This document shows positions 34,929-47,705 of a DNA stretch of 64,000 nucleotides, one piece after another. This DNA is from Eopsaltria australis (Eukaryota > Chordata > Aves > Passeriformes > Petroicidae), in assembly GCA_034509425.1 (NCBI GenBank), contig JAVTVJ010001389.1:186001-250000 (forward strand), read 5' to 3'. The translations under genes were made by a program, and so were the position numbers. The notes beneath the pieces are model-generated. The model was given only the letters and a program-made list of their open reading frames with translations. It was not told the origin of the DNA and did no database searches. Numbering within the stretch: the first letter of the stretch is position 1; the number at the start of each line of letters is the position of its first letter.

Positions 34929-36812
34929 CTGAAAATATACCCTTAATTTTATCTGAGGCTTTTGTTTGGTTCTGTTTTTACCTGTGTTTTCCTTTTCTCC
35001 TTTACTGACACTACCTCTTTTGCAAAAATATTCTTCCTCCTGATAGTTTATTACTGATCTGTTTACACCATTCCAGTGTTTGGGAAATATTTAGGATGAT
35101 TAGGTAAATATATTACAGAATTCCCAAGAGGCATATGTCTGCTAGAAATGTATGATCCTGCCTCCTCTTGGTATCTTGGTACTGTGCCGTGTGGGGCATT
35201 TGTTCCTCCACCGTTGCCAGGTCTGCTCATCCATGAAAGCTACTCTGGGGGAATGAGAATGAGAGGGAGGCTCTACATGCTGCTCACTCAGGGACAGAGT
35301 TGAGACTGCAAACTAGTGAATTTATCCTGTGTATTCAGAGTAATCATCTACCTGACCCATGTGAAAGTCCAAGGGAGAGTCTTTTTACTTTAAGAAAAGG
35401 AGAAACACAGTCGAATTCAGAATCTGGTCTTTTTTACCATGTGTGTTGATAAGTAGGTGTAGACAGAAGCTCTTCTGTCTTCATGGTCATCTGCACTTTC
35501 TGGAAAACTTCTGTAATGCTCGAATCTCCTTGAAAACTTATAACCTCCAGCAAAGGACTCAGAAAGAAAGGACTAAATTCACCAACACCTTGGTGCTATT
35601 TGAAGTAGAATGATCTTTCCTGGACACAGGGAGTCGTCATCATTTCCCAGGAAATATGGTTGGAAAGCCATACGCACGTGTGCACATATTATAATCCATT
35701 AAAAATATCACATTGGGATCTCCTATGAAAGATAAAACCATACTTCACATTTTTTGGACATTCTGGGGTTTCTTGGTATGTTTAAAAGTTTTTTGAGACT
35801 GAGCTTTGTTCCAAACTAGCTGCTGATGGCAGGCTTTGGGGATGTCATATTTTACTGAGCTACCATAAAGAAAGCATGACCAAAAAAAGAAAAATTACCA
35901 CAAGATCTTTGCTACTGCACAATTTTATATTTTTTTTCAATTTGACAGGAAACATTATAATGACAAAAAGAAACTGAGGAGTCTGACAACAAAATGGGAG
36001 AAACCCTGAAAATTCAGGAATAGAATGAGTTTTACTTATTTGTATTTGCCTTAAAGGTATTTTAATTTGCAGAAAGATTACTCCATTCTCAATTCAATGC
36101 AGGAAAGCAGTTATTAGTGGTTAATAACCAGGGGCACAAAGTGTCTAAAGAGTTTTAAGTACTTGGCATAATGGTTTTCAGACTTTTAAATTGACATCTA
36201 AGTAATGCATTCTCAAGTAGATCAACATTATTTAGAAGTGTTTGTTAACATTTGTCAGAAAATTTTGCCTTAAAAAATAGTTTTCTTTTAAATCTGGAAT
36301 GCATTGTTTCAATGTTTTTTGTGAGATACACTTTTATTTTTCTGTTTGGAAATGTAAATTTGAAGATTGAAGCATCAAACAAGAAGACTAATAAAGAAGA
36401 AATATAAAAATTTTAATTGACCTGACACCATGCTCATTGTGCTGTTATCAGTTATCCTTTAAAGAGAGATTCTGCAGGGTAAGGGACTAAGCTTCAGTTG
36501 GGATCCCTTTCCCAGTCAGTCTTGTTGCCAAAGGGCTTCAGCAGAGAAAAGCTAGAAATGGGGATTTTTAAATCATTATTATTTTGACCTAGGAATATAT
36601 TCTATCCATTTCTGAAATCAAGAGGAAAAAAATTATGTCTTTAACAATTCATTGTTGTTTGCTATCAAGAATGGCAAGTGTGTTTGATTAAAGTTTCTTC
36701 CATAAATACTCAGATTCAAAGCAGCAGAAAAGAAAAAAAAGATAAATTATGAATCAGGAGAGTAAGTTTTGTTTACACTAATGGATCCACAAAATTAGTT
36801 TCCTCTTTGCAG
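34929..36812. other. AT-rich non-coding stretch
   Basis: No gene and no recognisable repeat. The region contains ordinary A and T runs and a small palindrome (GTTATTA...TAATAAC near 36110-36130). If the pair of exon-like segments that follows is real, this would be intron. Confidence 0.4.
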
Positions 36813-36832
36813 CTGTAAACTTCAAGAAAGAG
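36813..36832 (+). other. Candidate 20-base micro-exon
   Basis: Near-consensus sites lie on both sides: acceptor TTTCCTCTTTGCAG (ending 36812) and donor GAG followed by GTAAGTAA (36833). In the frame that fits the next segment it reads VNFKKE after two entry bases and ends on a codon boundary. A 20-base exon is unusual, though vertebrate neural micro-exons of this size exist. It could also be an untranslated exon. Confidence 0.22.
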
Positions 36833-37271
36833 GTAAGTAAATGCATCAATGTACCATTTATCTTGTGTCTGAAATGAAAATTAGGTTTAATAGGAAAAAC
36901 AAACCTACCATCTTCTGCTTAGGAAGTAAAAAACAATCTATTATACCATAATGTTATTTGTTTGAGGATTATGAAGCAGTATAATGCTTTAACAAGATCA
37001 TGCTGTGCGCTGTTGATGTGGAGAACATTGCTAATTCCATTTCGTCTGGTCTCCCACACAACATAACTTGTGACGAAATATTGTGGTCTTTTTCTTTTCT
37101 GGAGAAGTCACTTGTTGGTATAAGTGACCTTAACCCCTTCAAGTAATAAAAGACAAAGAATACTGTTGAACCTCTGCCACCTTCTTATGAGTATAGACTA
37201 GTGTCAATAATGCATATCATCAGCCACAGGAAACTTGTGTGATCTCATTAATTATATTTCCATTCTGTCAG

Positions 37272-37347
37272 GAATTGAGGCCAAAGAAGGCAAGAAATTC
37301 ATCTTTGCCATCAAAATCTAACAGTAAAAAGGAGTCAGTCGACCCAG
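37272..37347 (+). other. Candidate 76-base exon, in phase with 36813-36832
   Basis: An acceptor (TTATATTTCCATTCTGTCAG, ending 37271) and a donor (GACCCAG followed by GTATAG, 37348) flank 76 bases. In the phase given by the preceding micro-exon all 25 codons are open and encode a basic, Ser-rich peptide (ELRPKKARNSSLPSKSNSKK and on). With the micro-exon the junction reads NFKKE-ELRPKK. The intron would be 439 bases. The peptide resembles disordered basic linkers; no family recognised. It would leave one base for a further exon, which I did not find. Confidence 0.25.
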
Positions 37348-38203
37348 GTATAGTCATTGCATGTCCCACCTCTGGAAAATACTGCAAACAGTTTCTAGCA
37401 CAAATATCTTTGCCCTCCTGTAGCGTCAGCAAGAACCATTATGTACCGTAAACCATGGGTTATTTCTTGGATATGTTTAATGGCAATGCTGGAGGGGAAT
37501 TAATATAATCTGTGCTATCAGAAGGGCACTAAAATGTGTGTAGAAATTCTAAGGGCATGCATAATGCAATCATCTGTATATCAACATGCTGTTTCATGAT
37601 GCTTCTTTAGGTCTGCCCATGCTCCTGTCAGGTTTTTCTATGACAGGACTTTTCAGACAGATTTGTATTGTTACATATATGTCCTTGATGCTGGAGGGGG
37701 ATTTAGGTCTAAATCCCAAAACTGAAGGAAAATATTGTATCCATGTTGCATTTCTAATATGTAAACTGATAAGCACATAGCACATCAGTCCCAAAATGGC
37801 ATGAAGTCAGGTAGGAGGTTGAGAGTCAGAACTCCCAGAAAAATAGTTTAAAGTGGAAGGGTTTCTTACAGCCTTGGAAAAGTCAAGCAAATGCCACAGG
37901 AGTTTAATCTATGCTCATGAAGGCAGACTAGTAGAAACTCCTATTAAAGGGTAGTTGTCCATTCCAGAGTCAGGTGGCAAATACCCTTCTGTGGTTCTTT
38001 TGACATCAGATTACACATTCTGCAAGTCTTAAAGATAGGTCCTGCTGCAGTACAGCTGCTGACTCAGACTGCAGGGAGATAGGGTTTCTGTTTACAGAAT
38101 CAACGTGGAGCTGATGGGACGACCCAGTGACATATTGGAGTTCATCTGGGGGAGTAGGACTTGAAGTGACATTGCATGTGCTACACTGCCAGGCTGCAGA
38201 GCT

Positions 38204-38212
38204 TATAAATAG
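38204..38212 (+). promoter_or_regulatory. Consensus TATA-box-like motif
   Basis: TATAAATAG sits in a locally GC-richer context, preceded by purine-rich and CTGCAG-type sequence. A transcript would start about 30 bases on, near 38235. No coding exon or donor follows closely, so this may be the core promoter of an unrecognised LTR or non-coding RNA, or simply chance in an AT-rich region. Confidence 0.2.
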
Positions 38213-38810
38213 AAGTGCTGTGAAGCAGATGGTTCACTTCCACCACAGACACCATTTTGATAGGCACAACTGAGAAGTAGCTCCTGATGATATGCACATA
38301 TATGAATATATACACACACTGTGCGTGAGTGTTAGCTAGCAAGTGTACCTTGAATACAGGCTATGATACAGCACTAATTCCTTCTGGGCTTCCTGAGATT
38401 TTAGTTTCTTTTTTTTTTAAGACAGAACTTGGCTTAATGAACAGTTTTATATTTCAGTAATACACATCTTGCAAAATTTCCATTCTTCCACTAATCACTC
38501 GCCTACATGTTAGCCACCTGTGAAAATGCTGGATTTTGTGTGACTTTGCACCATTTCATCAGGACCCAGTCAGTATGTCAGGTCAGTTCTTTTGATAAAC
38601 TTTATCTCGTATCAAATGGTCCTAACAGCTTGTATTTTCATTTTCTTGAGGTGCTGTCTCTGCTAACATATTTTCTTACACTGATCCTCCTAAAGTATCA
38701 GGCTGCATAAGCAAGAAGCATCCTGGGATTTGTGCAGGATAGATTGCATGTGCTCACCCTGGATAACTCCTGTTTGTGAAAACCAACTTAAAATACGCAA
38801 GAAGAAGCCA

Positions 38811-38830
38811 GCTCACCTGTGAAGGTGAGC
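38811..38830. repeat. Short hairpin (7-bp stem)
   Basis: GCTCACC and GGTGAGC pair around the loop TGTGAA. Because the stem contains GGTGAG, both strands show a donor-like site here, which is explained by the palindrome. Confidence 0.7.
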
Positions 38831-41800
38831 AAAAAAAGAGAGAAAACAGTGGTAACACAAAGTCTGCTGACAAGTGATGAGTTGACGTGAGAGTTTAGCT
38901 CCTTCTCGCGGTGAAATCCATTCCCACGTGGCAGTGCCCATGTTTCTGTAAGGAGACACCCCGCCTTTGCACCTCAAGCCCATCTGGCCACATGCAGGGC
39001 AGCAGAGCAGCCCTCTGCCACAACACCCACTGGGAGCTGCACAAGGACACAGGGGCACAGCAAAGAGTCCCTTGAGAAGCTCAGGTTCCTTTAAAGCAGT
39101 GGTGGGAATGAACAGGGAGGGCAGACAGGTGCAGATATACATCTGCTGCAGGAAAGTATGTGGAGACTGCCAGGATAACAGCCACATTCCATGGGCACCG
39201 TGATGCATTTCAGAAATGCTCTGTGAGTGTACCCATGTAACTTCAACTTTAATTACAAACTTTCTCCATTTGTACTGCGTTTGTTTAGTAGCTCCTTTGT
39301 TTGTTTATGCTCCTTTTCATTTCAGAAGAACTAAAATTATACCTTGGGGTACTTATCAGAAATTCCATTCATAAACCACTCTAGAGAACTCACTCATGGC
39401 TATCCTTAAACTCCCTTCCTGCACACACAGGCAGCAGGTATAAGATTCAGGGTACCTAAGCGCCTGATTTTGCTAATGAGTTGAAATCATTGTATATCAC
39501 TGTAATATTTTTTATATCACTTTTGTGCTTGCTTTTTTTCTTTGTTGCCTTTATCTTTTCAGGAGGTGTTGATATTGGTCCCTAGCATTTATACAGACAT
39601 TGAGTCAATGCTTTTAGCAAGAAGGGAATTTTTAAGCAGGAAACATCAAAGCTGGAGGTCACTTCTAGGTTAGGAACTGAATAAAGCCTCTGTCCGCACT
39701 TCATATAATCTATGGTCTCATGATTTTAAGGTGCATAGTATTTTATGGTGCATAAATGTTGCTATGAAGTCAATATAGTCCTGTACCAGGAAAAATTCTC
39801 TACTTTTTTTTTTCCTTACATTATTCAGATAAGATGCTGACTGTAGTTTACCAACAGCAACTCAGAACAGGTATCTAACTTTGTCATTTATCCAGGTCAT
39901 TTATGCTAATCTTGACCCAGGCCATTTAAAATCAACTTACGTATCCTTATGTGAAGTGAGGATTTCCCCTTGAAATCCATTGCAGTCATACCCTGAAGAT
40001 AAACAGGTACCTATATAGATCTTCTCAGGCTCTGGTCATATACTGTGGTAGGTAACAACATGACTGTAACATACAGTAATCAACAGCAAAAATTATGTGG
40101 GGAAATACTTGGGTTTGGAACTTGGAAATGTATCAGATTTGGGACTGCTGTTTCCTTTTTATAATAAGCCTTTCTCTAGTCTTCAATATTTGAATTAAAA
40201 ATTGTTGCTTATTTCACTTTAAACTCTCATATAAGTGTTTTTTTCATAATGTCACATGAAGCACTCATGGACAAACATCAAGCATTGAAATACACAGATA
40301 AACAACAATCCATGAATTTTGTTTTCTTTTCTCCATCTATCTTACTTCCAACCAACACAGTAAATCCTTTACATTTTTATAAGCCTCATCTTAGCACAGA
40401 AGGAAATGCAGCACTATTATAAGAAATTCTGAAGAGGGAAACTGTAATGACACTGGCTTGACCTGGATTTCATAAAAGGAATTAAATTAGTCCAGTTATT
40501 TAAAAGCATATGTTATTCGATTATCTAAATCCCCATACGGAACAGAATTTCTGTACTAAGTTTCTTATGACCAAAAAATAGAAATAAAATTCTTATCCCT
40601 TAAAAGTTAGCATCCTGATTTACAACCAGTTGCATCAGGCAGGTGGAGGGATAAACAAGACAAGACAACAATGTAATAAAAACCTCCTGTGTTGTAAGCA
40701 AGGACTTCAGTCCAGCATATATTTAAATTGGTGTATACAAGAGAGGTTAGGCCAGCACTTCACAGCCCCAAGGAGACTGTAATTAACCTTTGGATAACTG
40801 CACCCATGTTAGGGCTCCTATGGAGCCAGACAAGTGGTCATGAGCAGTTTCAAGTGACTTCAGGGCTCCTATGGCACATTCACCTTGGCCTCCACTTCAA
40901 GTCCTTGAAAATAAATCACAGTGGCACCAGGCATAACCATCCAGAAAGTGGAGCTGGGAGCAACATGCCAAGAGGAGATTGACCTTTAAAAATCCTTTGG
41001 AAGTAGCCTCCTGATCAACATTTAGCAGGGCACTTGGGTGCAGAATATGGACCCTTATGTCCCTAAAAAAAAATTCTTAAAACCAATTTTATGGAGTAAA
41101 ATTATTACCGTAAATGTGATTCTTGGCCTAATTTGCCAAGAGTGGTAGAAATTTTTTGTTCCTCTGAGTGATGTTTCTGTTCCTATTGCTAAGGGTTTGT
41201 TTTCCCTGAAATTATCAGACAAAAGCGTAGCTCCTACAAAGCAAATTGAAAATATGGCTCACTGTTCTCCAGCCTGAGTGCTTACCCAGCTCTCTGCACA
41301 AAGGATTGCCTATTCCTGCTATCTCTTCCTCAAGCAAGCGTGCTGCTCACACTACAAATACAGAGCAATAGTATAAATTAGCTGATTGTGCTTGAACAAG
41401 CACTAGCTAGGGCTAGAAGTACCTGCCTCTCTGAATAACATTAGCATTGACATTCACTGGTGTCTCATATCTCCTGCTCTCTTATTCCAGCTTTGTCTGA
41501 GCTGGAGGCAACTAAAGAAAATATAACCTCGTGTGTTAAAGACTCATGGTTTAGCAGTGTGATAAAAGTTTTGCAAGAACTGGTCAAGACTTCACATTGA
41601 GCTTTTGTAATTTTAAAAAATAGGAGAGCCTAGCTGAGCAATTCACGTACAAGCTTTGGCTTAAATTTCTTTTTGGCTATATACATGTGCATTCGAAAAA
41701 GCAACCTAAACCTGAGGAGATAAGAGAGACGACAGATCTTATTGATGCTGTTTAGTTATTCAGTGGTCTGAATATGAATTCATGGCATGTCATATATATG

Positions 41801-42688
41801 ACTGATGATAGAATAGATACTGGAAAATTTTGTCTCTTGCACCTTTGAAGCAGGCCTAAAGTTATCTCTGATGAATTGGCACACAAGAAATAAACAGATA
41901 TTTTGTCTCTGAACTGTGAGTTTCCTTCCTAGGGGCAGCCTCATGTTTTGAGTACCAAACTGGAAGAGCCAGGTTAAAGGGGGAAGAAGGTCTTCCATTC
42001 CCACTGAACTCACTGGAAACTGTGCAGACATTGTTCCACAAACTATGACATTTTTGATCAAAATATGCTGCAGTGACCTATTTTCTCCATGCAAATGCCT
42101 CAACACCTCAATAGGATTCCTGTCCCAGGGACTGACATATTTTGCTCTTATAGTCTCTGTTTTCAGATCCTCTCTAACATACTGGATTGATGCTGCTTCA
42201 CCCATTGATGTCTCTGACAGTCAGTGGAAACAGAGCCCAAATGAGAATCCTAGACATTTAGTTCAGTCACTAAGAGTCACTATATTTTTCAGCTGCTTGC
42301 ATCCAGCTTAGATGAAAGCAATATTTAAAAAACCTCTTAATAATTTTGTCCTTTACAAAAACCCATATGTTTTATTGAATTGAAGATCCTGAAAAAACAT
42401 GAAAACAGGACAATGACAAAACACGACTGGAGCATAGTGAAATATTCCTTCTTAAAAAAATTGCTTTGGCTTCTTTAATTGCTTGAAGAGTTTGGGACTG
42501 CAGCTTGGCTTTCTACCACACAAACCATCTGCCTGGCACTGGCCTAGTGCTGACTTCAAGGGACAAATCCTGACTGACTCACCACCGATGAATCATTGTC
42601 TCACTTGGGGATTTCCTCTGAATTGTTCCACTCCAAATCATCATGAGAAGGACATTCTACTCCTTCAATAATATAAATAAGAATCAAG

Positions 42689-42709
42689 AAAAAAAAAAAA
42701 AAAAAAAAA
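42689..42709 (+). repeat. Isolated 21-A tract, possibly a retroposed tail
   Basis: A pure run of 21 A bases follows 'aatataaataagaatcaag', which holds AATAAG and ATATAA, weak variants of a polyadenylation signal. The preceding 200 bases (42480-42680) contain a 62-codon open frame. This arrangement resembles the 3' end of a retroposed transcript, but I find no target-site duplication and no parent gene I recognise. A plain homopolymer is equally possible. Confidence 0.6.
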
Positions 42710-45700
42710 GAACTAAGCAATATATAGTTACTACAGCATAGTAAATCTGCTTAGCTCTTGAGTTTCAATGTCAGTTTTGTTAAATACAGTGCTTTCTGCT
42801 GAAGTTTTGGGTTTTTGTTTTTCTTTTTCCATTTTTTTCCTTTTTTGAGGAACAAAGGCCTTTAGAGCATTCACTTAGTGTGACAGTTTTACATATCACT
42901 TTAATCACTTCAGAAGTTGCCTATTTATATAAGCTACTAATTGTTCTCCCCTCAAGCAGTAGCACTGGTCTCTGAGGTGTGCAGGTAATCGATCCTGCTA
43001 AAGACATGAATATTTCCACTAAATGCCAATTTAGAAAAAGTAATTAGATCAACAGCAGTAAAAGTGGGGGTCTGTTGCCAGGCAGAGGAAAGGCAAGAAA
43101 TGAGGACATTGATATTAAGAACAACTAGAAATGAGCAACGTAGGCAGTGGGAACTGTAGCAGAGAGAGGCAAGATGAATGTTGTGGCCAATGCATGGTAT
43201 CAGGAAAGGAAAGGGAAGGGATTTGCAGATAAAAGGAAAGGCAGAAAAGTAAACAGCAATTTGGATGGAACAGAGAGAGTCCAAAAATATCTCAAAGATC
43301 TTTTGTATTAGTCAGGCAGGAGAATGAATTGCTTTCTACTACATTTATTATTATTATGGGCCGCAAATTATCCAGGGAAGGTCTGCAGCTTATGATGTTT
43401 ATATAAAATGTTTTATAACATAGTTGCTGATGCTCTGTAATGGAGCACAGCATAGTTTGAGATCACATTGCATGTATTAATGAAACAACATACCTTCACT
43501 AGAGAGCCTCTGTAAGGGCAATTTTCCAGTTCTGGCTCAGTAAAATGTTGAGGCAGCCCTAGAAGATCCTCTTTTGGGCACATGTCTCTCAGACCACATT
43601 TCTCAGCATTTTTTTCTGTTGCAGAATAAAATACCCACTGAGAATTTGAACTGTTTTTTCCTTTGCATGTGACTATTAAACAATAAGGTAATATCATACA
43701 TTATTAAAGTTTAAAAAATGCAGTTCTGGTTCTGTAAGTTTTGGCAGCTGGCAGTATGTCTGAGTCCTTACACCACTGTTTATGCTGAACACAGTGTGCC
43801 TCAGCATGGTTCTAGGGTGGTGGATAGGCCTGTGTGCACTGTGAGGTATTACCTCATAGAAATATCAAACGTTGAGACTCGTATTTACGTAATTGCTGCA
43901 GATTACATAACAGTATAATATCTAGTAGTTGGCTTTTGGTTTTGTTGCTAATTCTTTTTCTTAAGGGAAGTGTCAAATTTGTTCGTGTTTGCTTAGCTGA
44001 TTTAGAATAGGAGGTCAGTTCATGTTGAACTTCCAAACAACACAAAGCTAAAGAGGTTTCAAACAACCAAAGGCCCAGGGTTAACAAACATGACTGGTTC
44101 CAGGCAGGAGTCAATGTGTTACCTAATAGACAAATACTCCCAAGAAAGATGCCCAGTGGATTAAAACTGCTAGCAAAAATGTTACATTATAAAACTAAAT
44201 AGGAAAATGGTTAGTAAACTGCAATTTCCTATGATAAATGTAGTGCTCACTCACAAAATAACCAATAATATTACAGCTTTTCTGCAACCTGGGGTATCAG
44301 AGAAGTTTATTTGCTTATAATTCTAGCATAAATGTTTACATTTTGGTCTCTTGCTTTTTGCTATGCCAAATACAAAGAAGATCTTAATCTGGTCTAACAT
44401 AAATTTAAAAATGTAAAGTTTTGCTTCTTCTTTACAACTTTAACTTTATTTTTTCTTAATAGTAAGGAACAGCATTAAATGCATAGCCAAGAAACAATCA
44501 ATTTCCCAAGTTATTCCTATATTCCAATGGACAAATGATAAACTTGATTTTGATTTTGTAAAAAAATCACACATGTATCCATTGAAACTCTTTTAAAGCT
44601 GCCTTCACTTTATCAAGGATGTGCCAGAAGCCTTTAAGCAAAATAACAGAAAATGAAACAATATCTAATGCCAGCTCTTCTGCTGATGAACATTGTTTAT
44701 AATAGTGAGAAATTATATTTAAAGTCATTCATTATATGACAGGTACTGGCAATATATGTGGCAAGACCTTTATTTCTCGATTGTCCAGAAGAGATTGTAG
44801 GTTGATTACCTATGAGTAGCAATAATCAATTTAAGATATTCAAAGATATTATAGCTTTTTCAGTGTGAACACCCACTACATGTTTTGCTACAAAGTCTGG
44901 AGCCTAATGAGAGTCTCTGGCTGCCCTCTGTGAAATTAGGATGGTCACCTCCTTAACCTATCTGTCAACTTCCCTCTCACCTCCCTCTACACCCAGGTGC
45001 TCCAATGAAAGAAATATTCACTGTGGAAGAACATTTTTTTCAGAGAGAAAGGGCAATGACATGTGCCTGTAAAGCAGCAGAAAAACTTTCTCATATATAA
45101 CTCATTTCTGGCTACCTGTGAGAAAATTATGATGTTCGGGAAAAATTCTCTTTCTGATCACCAAACAGATTTAATAACAGTAGCAAGTAGCATTGGAGGT
45201 TAATGTCACAGGGGATATTCAGGGACTCCTCTGATTACTACTGTATTCAGGCTTAGTTCCAAGTCTGTTACAGTTGGTATGTGTAACTTACGGCAATTAA
45301 ATTAATCCTTGACTGATAAAAATTAATATATAATGAAAACAAATAGAAACTGGTGCGGGGGTATTAATATTTAAACTTATTTCTATTATTTCTATGTGAA
45401 ACTCTGTAATATTGAAGTCTTTTAAAGAGTTTTTCTATTTTCCAATATTCAGATCCAATGAGTGTAGGCAGGCAGCCTTCAAATCAGGCAAGATTCAGTC
45501 TTTTTAATGTAGGCTCCTTATTTATGCCACAGAAACTGGTTTTCAGTTAGCATAGATTCACATTTATTAATGGGGTAATCAAACAAAAAGGTTACATGAG
45601 ATTTGTCCAACTTGCTTTGAAACAACAGAGTTTTCTAATTTACATTGACTTCATCCCAAGGTTTCATCCAGTTGCTGATCCAATGATGATCAAGTTGCAG

Positions 45701-47639
45701 CCAGGCCACAGCACCCCCAGGCGTGAACTGGAACCTCTGGGAAACATTGCTTCATCCTTGATTTAGACAAAGTCTTCTGTAGCTGAAAGAGACACCTTCA
45801 GCTGTTCAGGTCAGAATGGATGCAATCATTTTAACCCTACTTAGCCTGGATAAGATATTTGATCTAGTTTCCAGTCAGCAAACACAAGATTACATTCTCA
45901 GCTGGTGTCAAGCAAACTCAGTGGAGTTGTGTCAGTTTATACCAGGTGGGAAATTAGCCTGGGCTTTTGTTTTCTCTTAAATCAAAGTTTGACCAAAGAC
46001 AAACCCAAAACCTCATCACATGGACTTGGAGTGTGTTGATAATCTGTGCAGGTGTTGTCTGTGATGACCTCTATATTGTCTAAACACAAGACAAAGCAAA
46101 ATTCCTGTGTTTATTATTTGTACTTTTCAGCACTGTAGCTGCACAGATTCAGGGTTAGCCAGACTGTTTGTCTACAGGTAAAACATTGTGTATCTTACAA
46201 TAAAGCTTACACAGGGAAATAAAAGGGAAATGAAAATTATGTGATCATCATAAGAAATAGATTAACTTTAAAAGGCTAAAGATAAAGAAATATTGCTCAC
46301 CTTCATTAGAGATCAAAAATATTATCAATTTTCTGAAAGGTATTAAATAGAAGTTATTCTATGAAGATAATAATTTGTTCATAGAACATAGTATAAATGT
46401 CTTATTAAAAACTTGAAGAAAAAAAGTTCCTTGCAGAGGGAGGACATTTCATTGTAACCAACATATTTCTCAGTAAAAGCCAGAATCAAATATACAAAGT
46501 CCTCTGGAAATCACTGCAACTGTTTATGAAAGATCACTACTCTGCAGACTCACTATCTGATGGATACCAGCAAAAGGTTACTGCCAATCCATCTCATCAT
46601 CATTAAGGTAGGCCAAATGAGCACCACAGAACAGTAGCAGCCAGGAGCATAGTGGCATATTTTGGAGAAAACTCATTTAGTAACTAAAAGTACAAATCAA
46701 AAATGTTTGAAAATTTGTGTCAGTACATTTTGGAAGATAATCACATTTTAAGAACATCTCAATAAATTTTCACTTTTCAGAATTCATGTTATTTTCCATT
46801 CTTCATTTGATTTCTTTAACTCTTTCACACAGACACTTGCAGGCTTGTGTTTGGTGCATATGTGCAAGTGTATTAGGATCTGTAAGAAACTTTGAAAACT
46901 TGAGTAGAGAAGGTAAAAGCATATGCTCTGCCATGAAAACCTGAACTGGCATTTGCCAGTATCAGTAGGATGCAGTGAAAACAAAATAACTTCAGAATGA
47001 GAATGACAACATGTGATCTTAAAGTCCTGCGCTTGGGTTAATTGAATTCCAGTAGGAAGAAACTTATGTGTCGCTTTTAGACATTTTAGTCTTTTTAACA
47101 GTAAAAATAGCCAGCCCCTGTATAAATCACAGTGCAGTTGTTTTAAATGAGCAACAGACAGAAGACAAAACTTTGCCTTGTGAAATTCCTCATCATGTCT
47201 GAATGTTGTTTCACCAGTACACTGTTAGGTCTCTGTTGAAAGGTTAAAAAGACTCATACATGAGTCTTTCTTTTTTCCTAAGGGATTCAAGGTGTCTCAT
47301 GATTCAAGGTCCCTTGTTTTATCAGATGAACACCAGCACTGCTCTCTCCTTGGAGGAGTAGTCTTCAAGAGCAGCACAGGTTCTGCATCAAGTAGTGCTT
47401 TCAAATCCCCATGTTAAATTTCTCTCTTGCCTACAATTCCTCTTTGAATAAGTTAGACAAGTTAGCATAATAAAATAAACCAAGTTTCTTTCTCCTAAAT
47501 TCTTGCTGTGGACTGTACATTGCAGAGCAAAGTTGGACAACACTAGCTCTGCTGCCAGATCTCAAGAAAACCTGTGATCTTTGCTGCAGCAGCACACTTC
47601 ACTGACTTCTTTCCTGTAACAGTTGGGGATTTAAATAAT
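42710..47639. other. AT-rich non-coding stretch
   Basis: No gene and no recognisable repeat. Purine-rich sequence at about 43060-43280 produces a hydrophobic minus-strand frame (43284-42952) that is a composition effect. A minus-strand 32-base exon-like segment with acceptor TTTAATACCTTTCAG and donor GAAG followed by GTGAGC lies at about 46305-46336, weakly supported. Other frames here have no motif. Confidence 0.4.
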
Positions 47640-47705
47640 CATCCAATGTTTTGGGTTGGAAGGTGGCTTTTAAGATTATCCAACTGTCCTTGGACAAAGA
47701 CAACT
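47640..47705 (-). mobile_element. CR1 LINE 3' fragment, reverse orientation
   Basis: On the plus strand 'atccaatgttttgggttggaaggtggcttttaagattatccaactg' matches the reverse complement of the CR1 3' UTR end ('tggtttgggttggaagggaccttaaagatcatctagtccaac'). The match fades after about 65 bases. The flanking plus frame 47574-47834 runs across it and is not a gene. Confidence 0.65.

Larger units (their letters stand above)
37348..42688. other. Non-coding stretch
   Basis: No gene supported. The minus frame 39208-38813 (131 codons) lies in a slightly GC-richer patch with an opposite frame on the plus strand, and is treated as chance. The minus frame 42205-41780 (141 codons from ATG) is open but has no motif. 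A long-pyrimidine acceptor ends near 39563 before an open 33-codon stretch, with no donor. A TATA-like motif and a hairpin are listed separately. Confidence 0.4.

Noticed and set aside
39564..39665. Open stretch after a long-pyrimidine acceptor
   Set aside because: Its phase does not fit the exon-like segment at 37272 and there is no donor.
41780..42205. 141-codon minus-strand frame from ATG
   Set aside because: No motif, splice context or transcript signal supports it.
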